Part shown: one piece after another, positions 25,370 through 32,324 of the stretch
Layout of the letters: each line of letters starts with the position of its first letter
How positions within the stretch are numbered: the first letter of the stretch is position 1
Source: VAZQ01 sp963827585
Lineage (GTDB): Bacteria; Pseudomonadota; Alphaproteobacteria; Rhizobiales; Xanthobacteraceae
Assembly (NCBI GenBank): GCA_963827585.1
Contig: CAWHCK010000060.1
Location: forward strand, 1 to 64,000
Length of the DNA stretch: 64,000 nt
Reading direction: 5' to 3'
Translations under genes and position numbers: made by a program
The notes under the pieces: model-generated
The model's database searches: none
What the model was told of the DNA's origin: nothing
Seen by the model: only the letters and a program-made list of their open reading frames with translations

Positions 25370-26884
25370 GACGCAGCGCACGGCCCCGGCTCCATCGCCG
25401 CTCTCCGCGCCGCCATCCGCAACGGCCATGAGCCGCCCCCGGCGCAGCGTGTCGCGGCGCTCGCCTCCTACCGCTGGTTCGTCGTCGGCACCGTTTGCAT
25501 CGGCGGATTCATGGGCCAAGTCGATTCCAGCATCGCGCAGCTGCTGCTCCCGCGGCTCGAGCTTGAATTCGACGCGCGGCTCAGCACCGTGAGCTGGGTC
25601 GCGGTGGCCTATCTGCTGGCAATGGCGGCATTCCTCCCGATCTTCGGCCGTCTTGCCGATATCGTCGGACGCAAGCTCCTCTATACGGGCGGCTTTCTCC
25701 TGTTCGTCCTCGGCTCGGCGCTCTGCGGCTTTGCGCCGAACCTGCCCGTGCTCATCGCCTTCCGGGTCCTGCAGGCGATCGGCGCGGCCCTGCTGTCGTC
25801 GAACAGCGTCGCGATCGTGGTGGCGGCGGCCGGCCCCGAGCGACGGGGGCGTGCGCTCGGCATCCTGTCGGCCGCGCAGGCCGTCGGGTTGAGTGCGGGG
25901 CCGGCGATCGGCGGCCTGGTGCTGGATGCGCTCGACTGGCGATGGGTGTTCTGGATCAACGTGCCGTTCGGCCTTGCCGGCACCATCATAGGCTGGTTCG
26001 TGCTTCCACCTACCAAGGATTTGCCGGATGACGGCCGCTTCGACTGGAAGGGCGCGTTCTTGATCGCGCCGGCCCTCACCGCGCTGGTGGCCGTGCTCAA
26101 CGAGGGATACGCCTGGGGAGCGACGTCGCCGGCCCTGCTCGGATGTGCGCTGCTGGCGATCATCCTGCTGACGCTGTTCATTCGCGCCGAGCGGCGCGCC
26201 GATGCGCCCCTCATCGATCTCAAGCTGTTCCGCGTCCCCGCCTTCGCGGCCGGCAACATGGCCGGCCTCATGTCCTACGCCGCGCTGTTCGGAATCTTCT
26301 TTCTGATGCCGTTCATCTTCGTGCGCGTCTACCGGGATTCGATCCTGGCGGCGGGCCTGCGGCTTTCCATCGTGCCGGTGATGCTGGGCGCGGTCGCGCC
26401 GGTCGGCGGCGCGCTTTACGACCGGCTCGGCGCCCGAGCCCTGACCGCATCAGGCATGCTCATCTGCGTGATCGCATTGATCCTGCTGTTCGCCGTCCTC
26501 GACGGCGCGCCGAGCGGGCTGCCGCTCGTGATGCTCGCCCTGGCCGTTTTCGGAGTAGGCCAGGGATTGTTCATCTCGCCCAACAACAGCGCGATCATGG
26601 CTGCGGCGCCGGCGAGCCTGACCGGAGAAGCCGGCGGACTCTTGAACGTGATGCGCTCCTTCGGCATCAGTGTCGGCGTCGCAGCCGCATCCTCGCTGCT
26701 CTCGTGGCGGCTGGCGGTGCTGACAGGGTCCGGCCACAGCACGCTCCACGCCGACGCGCCCCAGCTGTTGTCGGCCGGTGGAGACGTGATCGTGCTGCTG
26801 GCCGGCTTCGCCGCCATCGCGGGTGCCATCTCTCTGGCAACACCGTCCCGCCGAGCTCGCGGCACGAGCGATGCCTTGGCCTAA
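25364..26884 (+). CDS. MFS efflux transporter, EmrB/QacA (14-TM) type
   Basis: The product has 506 residues with about 14 hydrophobic segments. VGTVCIGGFMGQVDSSIAQL is the family's helix 1 motif (D..I...ALP-like), FGRLADIVGRKLLYTGGFLL is the A-motif loop between helices 2 and 3, and QAVGLSAGPAIGGLVLDALD WRWVFWINVPFG is the motif-C region of drug:H+ antiporters. It probably exports hydrophobic compounds using the proton gradient. ATG 25364 is the first usable start, although its leader (about 45 residues) is longer than usual. No regulator or membrane-fusion partner is adjacent. Confidence 0.85.
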   Translation: MHDAAHGPGSIAALRAAIRNGHEPPPAQRVAALASYRWFVVGTVCIGGFMGQVDSSIAQLLLPRLELEFDARLSTVSWVAVAYLLAMAAFLPIFGRLADIVGRKLLYTGGFLLFVLGSALCGFAPNLPVLIAFRVLQAIGAALLSSNSVAIVVAAAGPERRGRALGILSAAQAVGLSAGPAIGGLVLDALDWRWVFWINVPFGLAGTIIGWFVLPPTKDLPDDGRFDWKGAFLIAPALTALVAVLNEGYAWGATSPALLGCALLAIILLTLFIRAERRADAPLIDLKLFRVPAFAAGNMAGLMSYAALFGIFFLMPFIFVRVYRDSILAAGLRLSIVPVMLGAVAPVGGALYDRLGARALTASGMLICVIALILLFAVLDGAPSGLPLVMLALAVFGVGQGLFISPNNSAIMAAAPASLTGEAGGLLNVMRSFGISVGVAAASSLLSWRLAVLTGSGHSTLHADAPQLLSAGGDVIVLLAGFAAIAGAISLATPSRRARGTSDALA

Positions 26885-27007
26885 CGTTCCGCAGTCTCCC
26901 TGCCTGAATGGACCGGGACTAATTAGGTTCGCGGCGGCGGCCCTCCCAATGGAACCAATTCGACGGACATTCTTTAGTATGCTCCGAAGAATGCCCACGG
27001 TGGTGCC

Positions 27008-27226
27008 ATGTCCAAAACCGAAGAAGCCTGGAGCCGAGCGGCCATGTGTGCCGACCGTGCCCACGCTGCGCACGACGAGGAAACACGACGGTTCTTCAAC
27101 AAGCTGAGGGACTCATGGGTGCAGGTGGCGAACAACTACCAACTCGCCGAGTCCATCGAGGGAGAGATCGAAGCGCCCCTGCCGAGGGGGACACCTGATC
27201 TGGGCGCCGACATTGAAACCAGGTAG
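27008..27226 (+). CDS. Small helical protein, same motif family as 17484 and 20450
   Basis: The product has 72 residues. AWSRAAMCADRAHAAHDEET and RRFFNKLRDSWVQVANNYQL show the A..C..A....D.E.R.FF..L...W pattern found twice more in the window. The rest is an acidic/proline tail. It is probably soluble. Function is unknown. The start ATG 27008 lies in GGTGCC ATG context without a strong ribosome site. Confidence 0.55.
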   Translation: MSKTEEAWSRAAMCADRAHAAHDEETRRFFNKLRDSWVQVANNYQLAESIEGEIEAPLPRGTPDLGADIETR

Positions 27227-27580
27227 GTAGCGCTTCTCTGCCGACGCGCTCCAAGGCCGCCATCAGCGTTAGCCGCCGTAGCGGCGGCAAGATGGGCTTG
27301 CAGCCGGCAAGCCAGGCATGCCGAGGTACCAAATACACGTCCTCGCGCGCCTGGCTGGCTTCCAAACCGCCGGCCGCAAGCCCGTCCGTTGCGCTTGATA
27401 GGCATGAAAAGCGGCCAAAAATCGTTTGAGGGTAGTTCAACCCGGAGCGCCCTCGTTCGAACCGGACGTATTTCATGTTGCGCGGCACCGGCCGCAACGG
27501 AACGACACGGCAAGCATTGAAGGGCGCCGACGCCTGCCGCCGACCATCACCGCGGCGCGATGCAGCTCCTGCATTCGCCA
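27227..27580. other. Intergenic stretch, no gene supported
   Basis: Open frames on the minus strand are Arg/Ala-rich and incoherent. A short stretch around 27420-27480 (MKYVRFERGRSGLNYPQ) looks somewhat protein-like but has no supporting context. No repeat or promoter was recognised. Confidence 0.4.
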
Positions 27581-28150
27581 TCATCGTTCTCCCGTCCCGA
27601 TCCCCCATAGCCTGCATATCTCGTCCAGCGCCATTTTCATGCGCTCGACCGCAGCGGCATAGGCTTGCGGACGGCTGCTCCAGCCCAAAGCGTAGCCCAC
27701 CTGTTCGAGTGAAATGTCGCGGCATACCACCCAATCGAGTACATGCGATCCGATCTTGCCGACGGCTTGCGTCGCCTCCCGGTAGCGCTGCCGATGGAAG
27801 ACCTGGGTTTCGGTTCTGGCCATCCCGGAGAAATCGCCGAGGTCGGCTGCGAAGATCCGGCCGATGTCGATCGAGCCCAAGCGATCGGAGAGGCCGGCGT
27901 GATACCAGTGGTGGCGATATTTCTGAGCGGCCCTGTATTGCTCTTGCGTGACGACGTTGCGCGCGAAAGCGCGCTCCAGCGGGCTATCCCGCATGGTGAT
28001 CTGGCCGGTGTCGCCACGCTCGAAATCGCTACCCGCTCGGCGCATACGCTCTGGTGTCGGCAGGGCTCTGTACTCGACCGGCGGATGCCCGGTTCTGCTC
28101 CGTCCCGCTCTCCGGGCAGATCTATTGGCCTCTCGGGTTCGGTGGCTCAT
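27581..28150 (-). CDS. DUF6456-type protein, coupled to the GcrA-like gene
   Basis: The product has 189 residues. ATG 28150 overlaps the TGA of the upstream GcrA-like gene (ATGA) and is preceded by GGAGGGGAG. The C-terminal half HRQRYREATQAVGKIGSHVL, then DWVVCRDISLEQVGYALGWS and AAVERMKMALDEICRLWGI, matches the helical DUF6456 domain found in alphaproteobacterial proteins. The N-terminal third is basic. An HTH-like layout (SLEQVGYALGW) hints at DNA binding. Translational coupling with GcrA suggests the two act together in a phage-type regulatory module. Confidence 0.7.
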   Translation of the reverse strand: MSHRTREANRSARRAGRSRTGHPPVEYRALPTPERMRRAGSDFERGDTGQITMRDSPLERAFARNVVTQEQYRAAQKYRHHWYHAGLSDRLGSIDIGRIFAADLGDFSGMARTETQVFHRQRYREATQAVGKIGSHVLDWVVCRDISLEQVGYALGWSSRPQAYAAAVERMKMALDEICRLWGIGTGER

Positions 28151-28803
28151 CTCCCCTCCTCCGCCCACTGGCATTCAGCGGCGGTTTCGCCGCCAAGTCT
28201 GATGTACGTGTCGACGCCACGATATTTGAGCACGGCACGGCGCATGCGTGCGCTCGGCGCGCGTTGGGTCACCTGCGCCGCCGGCCGGTAGGCGCGCGCG
28301 CAATGCGCGCCGCAATATGGCTTGCTCGGCAACGGCTCGGCCCCGCAGAAGAAGAATTCGGGCTTCCCGGGATCGCCGACCGGCCAGCGGCAGCTACGCC
28401 TCTCCAATTCGAGAAACGAACGACGTTGCGAACGGGGAATGTCCGAATCGAGCAGCGAATTGTCGACGTGGGGCTTGGCGTCGGCGATCCAGGCCGGAGC
28501 AATCCGGCGCGCGACCGTATGCTCGAGGCGATGCCTTATGTTGGATTCGGACCGGCGGGGAATGGTCTTGCCTGCGGACCGTCGTTTGCGTGCAACGAAA
28601 GGACGAGACTGCTTGACAATTCCAAGCCGGCGCATCTTTGCGAGCACGGCGTTGCGACTGATGCTGCAACCGAGTTCCTCGGCGATGTCGCGCGCCGACG
28701 CCCCCTGGGACGATCGCAGCTTCAAGAACGCGATGCGCCCATCCGTCCACGACGAGGTCGGGTGACGGTGCAAGCCCCGTCGCAGGCCGATCGATCGGTT
28801 CAT
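28147..28803 (-). CDS. GcrA-like cell-cycle regulator of a phage-type island
   Basis: The product has 218 residues. The N-terminal HTH SSWTDGRIAFLKLRSSQGAS, then ARDIAEELGCSISRNAVLAK and MRRLGI, corresponds to the GcrA DNA-binding domain (WT.ER...L..LW..G.SA..IA..LG..TRNAV..K..RLG). The C-terminal SCRWPVGDPGKPEFFFCG and PYCGAHCARAYRP are the conserved RNA-polymerase sigma-70-contacting region. GcrA co-activates promoters carrying methylated GANTC sites. The central linker is longer than in housekeeping GcrA, and the gene sits beside a phage repressor, so this is probably an accessory or phage-borne copy. It heads an operon with the DUF6456 gene. Confidence 0.85.
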   Translation of the reverse strand: MNRSIGLRRGLHRHPTSSWTDGRIAFLKLRSSQGASARDIAEELGCSISRNAVLAKMRRLGIVKQSRPFVARKRRSAGKTIPRRSESNIRHRLEHTVARRIAPAWIADAKPHVDNSLLDSDIPRSQRRSFLELERRSCRWPVGDPGKPEFFFCGAEPLPSKPYCGAHCARAYRPAAQVTQRAPSARMRRAVLKYRGVDTYIRLGGETAAECQWAEEGR

Positions 28804-28852
28804 GGTTGCGCCTTCGTGCGATGAGTCTCGGCGACTCGATGCTGCCATACAA

Positions 28853-28909
28853 CTACATTTAGTAATCAAAAGTCAACCACCACATGTAGTAAATATGGGA
28901 GTAATGTAG
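28853..28909. promoter_or_regulatory. Divergent regulatory region with repressor half-sites
   Basis: Three half-sites of the downstream operator occur between the divergent starts: CTACAT at 28853, ATGTAG at 28884 and ATGTAG at 28904 (20 bp apart). On the minus strand TTGACT at 28876-28871 could be the -35 of the gcrA-like promoter. The arrangement fits repressor autoregulation plus control of the divergent operon. Confidence 0.5.
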
Positions 28910-28914
28910 CCGAC

Positions 28915-29550
28915 ATGGCGACCACCCGTGGAGAGCGGCTACGGACTGCGCGCGAACGGCGCTTCAAGTCGGCGCGTATCGCGGCCAAGGCCCTTGGCAT
29001 TGCGATTTCGACCTACGGCGCCCACGAGCGCGCGGAAGCGCCCGGCGGGCGCGACTATGGTCCAAACGAGGCCAAGCGTTATGCGCGATGGTTCGGGGTC
29101 ACCCCGGAATGGCTGCTCACGGGCCGGGGGCCGCTCGACGAGCCGGTGGAGCCGTCCCCTCCCTTGGTGCGGGTCGTCGGCTATGTCGGCGCCGGCGCCG
29201 AGGCGCACCTCTACGAAGTGAACCAGGGCGATCTCGACGAGGTGATTTCGCCCTACGATGCGACCGAAGCCACCGTTGCCGTTGAAATCCGCGGCGACAG
29301 TTTGGGGACGTTCTTCAACCGCTGGCTCGTGTTCTATGACGACGTGCGCCGTCCGGTGACGCCCGACCTGATCGGCGAGCTCTGCGTGGTCGGCCTCGAG
29401 GACGGCCGGGTCCTCGTCAAGCAGGTGCGGCGCGGCCGCGCCGAGGGGCTGTTCACCCTCTTCTCCGCCACCGAGAAGCCCATTGCCGACGTCGCAATCG
29501 CATGGGCGGCGAAGGTCAACAGCATCTCGCGCCGCCCCAGCCGCAGCTGA
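28915..29550 (+). CDS. Phage CI-type repressor, HTH plus S24 (LexA-like) domain
   Basis: The product has 211 residues. The XRE-type HTH covers residues 1-65 (RIAAKALGIAISTYGAHERA, then AKRYARWFGVTPEWLLTGRG). The S24 domain runs from about residue 85. The cleavage-site region is VGYVGAGAEAHLY. The serine lies in EIRGDSLGTFF (S129) and the lysine in GRVLVKQVRRG (K169), the catalytic dyad of self-cleaving repressors. It may therefore respond to RecA/SOS. It is divergent from the gcrA-like operon and upstream of two small genes with perfect palindromic operators, the expected layout of a lysogeny switch. Confidence 0.85.
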   Translation: MATTRGERLRTARERRFKSARIAAKALGIAISTYGAHERAEAPGGRDYGPNEAKRYARWFGVTPEWLLTGRGPLDEPVEPSPPLVRVVGYVGAGAEAHLYEVNQGDLDEVISPYDATEATVAVEIRGDSLGTFFNRWLVFYDDVRRPVTPDLIGELCVVGLEDGRVLVKQVRRGRAEGLFTLFSATEKPIADVAIAWAAKVNSISRRPSRS

Positions 29551-29645
29551 GGCAATCTGAAAAATCGCCTTACGGAACCGGCGTGACAACCCTAGGAACG
29601 CCGCCATCGCCGGCGACGTCGCAGATTCGCAGATTCGCTACCTCA

Positions 29646-29691
29646 TTGATCGCTACATAATGTAGTTGACATAATCGGCTACATAATGTAG
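29646..29691 (+). promoter_or_regulatory. Early promoter with two CTACATAATGTAG operators
   Basis: Perfect 13-bp palindromes lie at 29653-29665 and 29679-29691 (26 bp centre to centre). The first sits in the spacer of a candidate promoter, -35 TTGATC (29646-29651) and -10 CATAAT (29670-29675), 18 bp apart. The second covers the expected start of transcription. Occupancy of both would block the gene starting at 29702. Confidence 0.65.
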
Positions 29692-29701
29692 TTGTAGCGC
29701 C

Positions 29702-30022
29702 ATGCCCATGGCGCCTCATCACCACGACTTCAGGACTTCGGCGGACGCCATCCGCGCCGCCGACCGCGTCACCCGCTTTATCGCCCGCGTCGACGCCCAT
29801 CTGCCGACATTGGCGGACGACGCGGCCCGACGTGCGTTCCTCGACCAACAGCTCGAGGGATGGGAGCATCGCTATGCCCGCTTCGTCGCCAGCGAGGGAG
29901 ATACCGAGCCCGTGACCGATGCGGCTGATCCGCCGCAGGCCGCGGATTTCCTGCTCACGATGACCGGGCTTGCGGCGCGGCGAATGGCACTTGGCGAGAC
30001 GGGACGAGGTGATCATGGCTAA
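29702..30022 (+). CDS. Small phage-type early protein, unknown
   Basis: The product has 106 residues, mostly helical (HDFRTSADAIRAADRVTRFI, then LDQQLEGWEHRYARFVASEG). There is no signal peptide or known domain. It lies 20 bp behind the second palindromic operator, which argues that it is the first gene of the repressor-controlled unit. Its stop (TAA at 30020-30022) overlaps the start of the next gene by eight bases, so the two are translationally coupled. Role unknown. Confidence 0.6.
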   Translation: MPMAPHHHDFRTSADAIRAADRVTRFIARVDAHLPTLADDAARRAFLDQQLEGWEHRYARFVASEGDTEPVTDAADPPQAADFLLTMTGLAARRMALGETGRGDHG

Positions 30023-30248
30023 TGGTAAGGCACCCCTCAACCGCGCGATCCTCTCGCTCCTGGTCGCTGCCGATCAGCGTTGTCCTGCGATCATCGGGCA
30101 AGCCCATCTTCTTTACTACGCCCGTTTCAGCGCCGAGCTGGAACGGGAAGCCATGACGGCGTTCGCGCAGTTGAAGCGAGACGCCGACGATTTGTTCGAG
30201 GCCATTGCGGAGGTCCAAGCCGCATTGGGAGAAGAAGATCGGACCTAA
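30015..30248 (+). CDS. Small phage-type protein, second gene of early unit
   Basis: The product has 77 residues starting MANGKAPLNRAILSLLVAAD, helical throughout (LEREAMTAFAQLKRDADDLF, EAIAEVQAALGEEDRT). ACGAGGTG lies upstream of ATG 30015, inside the previous gene. No domain is recognised. Coupling and operator control suggest a role in the same switch. It ends 27 bp before the convergent monooxygenase gene, so the phage-type unit is only two genes long. Confidence 0.6.
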   Translation: MANGKAPLNRAILSLLVAADQRCPAIIGQAHLLYYARFSAELEREAMTAFAQLKRDADDLFEAIAEVQAALGEEDRT

Positions 30249-30275
30249 TTCTGCAGCGTCACGGGCGTGACTTGG

Positions 30276-31487
30276 TCAAACCATCAGGTCCTTGTTCCCG
30301 AGACCGAACATGACGCCACCCCAGCTGCTGCCGACGTACTCGTACTGATTCGAAATGTGCTGACGCCCGGCCATGAGGTCCGCGAGAACTCCCCCAAACG
30401 GCAGATCATCGGCCAGGCCGGCCGCCCCGGTCGCCTTGAAAATGCGCGCCGCGAGCAGCGTGCAACGCTCCGTGACCGCCGTCGATTGAAACTTGTATCG
30501 CAAGCGCTCCTCGAGCGGTGGCGCCTCGCCGCGGCGCGCGTAAGCGTGCAGATTTCGAAAGTTGCGATGCAAAGTGTTCGTCATCTCATCGATGGCGGCG
30601 GCCGTTTCGGCGCACAGCAGTTGAACGAAGGGATTCTCGGCCGATCGTCCGCCCGCGCGCGTCACACGGGTCTTGCCGTGCTCCAGGAGCGCATTGAGCA
30701 TGCCCTGCAAGGCGCCGAGTGCAGCGGTGGAAATGCCGCGCACGAAAATCTGACCAAATGGCAAACGGTAGAGGCTCGACGAATTGACCGCCTGTCCGGG
30801 ACCCTTGAGGTCGAAATTGTCGACCATTCGTTGGGATCGATAGGCGGGCACGACCACGTCGTCGACGATCACATCCCAGCTCCCGGTCCCCTGCAGGCCG
30901 GATACCTGCCAGGTATCGACGGCCTCATAGTCCTTCCGCGGCAGAAGAAAGATGCGCCCGTCCGGCGGTCCGCCGTCGGCCGCGGCGACCATGGCGCCGA
31001 GCAACGCCCAGTCGCAATGGTCGCAGCAACTCGCATATTTCCAGCGTCCACTCAGGCGAAAGCCTCCCTCGACCGCGGTAGCCTTGCCCGCGGGCATGAG
31101 CGACGAGCAGATCAGCGTGGATGTATCGCTGTGCCAGACCTCCTGCGCCGCACGATCGTCCAGCAGCGCCATGAACCATGGGTGCACGCCCGACACGCCA
31201 TAAACCCAAGCAGTCGACATGTCTCCTTCGGCCAGTGCGAGCTGGACGTCGTAGAAGGTGTTGAGGTCCATCTCGTAACCGCCCCAACGTTTCGGCTGCA
31301 GCACGCGGAAAAAGCCGGCGCGCTGCATGTCGGCGATGGTCTCATCCGGAATTCGGCGCTGGCGTCTACCCGCGAGCGAACGTTCGGCGAGCGTCGAGAT
31401 CATCGCGCGGGCGCGGGCGATGACCTCCATCGGCTCCGGCGTTTCGTGCGCGATATGTCTCGCCGGCCCCGTTCTCGTGTCAGCCAT
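30276..31487 (-). CDS. Acyl-CoA dehydrogenase-fold flavin-dependent monooxygenase (HsaA/HpaB-C2 type)
   Basis: The product has 403 residues from ATG 31487; an in-frame ATG 31523 is an alternative. It has the acyl-CoA dehydrogenase fold: N-terminal helical domain (IPDETIADMQRAGFFRVLQP KRWGG), middle beta domain (GGFRLSGRWKYASCCDHCDW, then VSGLQGTGSWDVIVDDVVVP) and C-terminal helices (GAAGLADDLPFGGVLADLMA). The text matches group D flavoprotein hydroxylases such as HsaA and the oxygenase part of 4-hydroxyphenylacetate hydroxylase, which use free reduced flavin. A reductase partner is not adjacent. It is third in an operon with a dienelactone hydrolase and an IlvD-type dehydratase. Confidence 0.8.
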   Translation of the reverse strand: MADTRTGPARHIAHETPEPMEVIARARAMISTLAERSLAGRRQRRIPDETIADMQRAGFFRVLQPKRWGGYEMDLNTFYDVQLALAEGDMSTAWVYGVSGVHPWFMALLDDRAAQEVWHSDTSTLICSSLMPAGKATAVEGGFRLSGRWKYASCCDHCDWALLGAMVAAADGGPPDGRIFLLPRKDYEAVDTWQVSGLQGTGSWDVIVDDVVVPAYRSQRMVDNFDLKGPGQAVNSSSLYRLPFGQIFVRGISTAALGALQGMLNALLEHGKTRVTRAGGRSAENPFVQLLCAETAAAIDEMTNTLHRNFRNLHAYARRGEAPPLEERLRYKFQSTAVTERCTLLAARIFKATGAAGLADDLPFGGVLADLMAGRQHISNQYEYVGSSWGGVMFGLGNKDLMV

Positions 31488-31546
31488 CGACCTGTCCAAG
31501 CTGATGAGCCCTAAGACTATCATGCCCTGCGGCGCCGCGGGCAAGC

Positions 31547-32278
31547 TTACGGCTTGCGAGCGAAGGTATCCGCGATAAAGGCATGCGCCAGCGCGTAACC
31601 GTGGCGGCTCGCGGTCTCGTCGTACACGGCCACGCCGGGATTGTTCTCCTGCGGATCGGTGAACGCGTGGACCACGCCGCCGAACGTCAGCAGCGCCCAG
31701 CGTGCGCCTGCCGCCGTCATCTCCGCTTCGAAAGCGTCACGTTCCGCCTTGGGCGCGATCGGGTCGTCGGCGCCGTGCACCGCGAGAACCGCGGCTTTGA
31801 CGTCGCCCGGCTTGGCGGGCTGCGGCGTGCTCAAGGTCCCGTGCATGGACACCACCGCCTGTACATCGGCGCCGGTACGGGCGAGATCGATGACGTTGAG
31901 GCCGCCGAAGCAATAGCCGATCGCGGCACGCCGGCTGATATCGCCGATGGCGCGGCGGTCGGCCTCTCGCGTCAATGTGTCGAGTGCGGCCGCAATGCGC
32001 CGGCGCCGTCCCGGCACGTCCGACATGAACGGTCGCAGAAATTCCATCGGGTTCTCCGTTCCGACCGGCCCATTGCCCTCCCCGAACATGTCGGCGACGA
32101 AGACCACGTAGCCCTCGCCCGCGAGCATCTGGCCGGTTTCGATCGCCTGCTTGATGACGCCCCTCCAGTTGGGCGCCATCAGCAGGAGGGGCCGGGGCGC
32201 CTTGACGCCTTCGTCCCAGATCAGCGCGCCCCGACAACTGATGCCGGATGCTGAATAGAAGATACTCTCCACGGCCAT
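31547..32278 (-). CDS. Dienelactone hydrolase family protein
   Basis: The product has 243 residues; ATG 32278 is preceded by GGGGAGGAG. It has the alpha/beta hydrolase fold with Cys nucleophile in AAIGYCFGGLNVI (C123), Asp in VHGADDPIAP (D171/D172) and His in GGVVHAFTDP (H204), the triad typical of dienelactone hydrolases, which open lactones in aromatic-ring degradation. It is cytosolic. It sits 59 bp from the monooxygenase and 46 bp from the dehydratase on the same strand, so an operon is likely. The specific lactone is not deducible. Confidence 0.85.
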   Translation of the reverse strand: MAVESIFYSASGISCRGALIWDEGVKAPRPLLLMAPNWRGVIKQAIETGQMLAGEGYVVFVADMFGEGNGPVGTENPMEFLRPFMSDVPGRRRRIAAALDTLTREADRRAIGDISRRAAIGYCFGGLNVIDLARTGADVQAVVSMHGTLSTPQPAKPGDVKAAVLAVHGADDPIAPKAERDAFEAEMTAAGARWALLTFGGVVHAFTDPQENNPGVAVYDETASRHGYALAHAFIADTFARKP

Positions 32279-32324
32279 CGGCTCCTCCCCTGTGGCATGC
32301 AACGTCCAACGAACACCATTCCCG

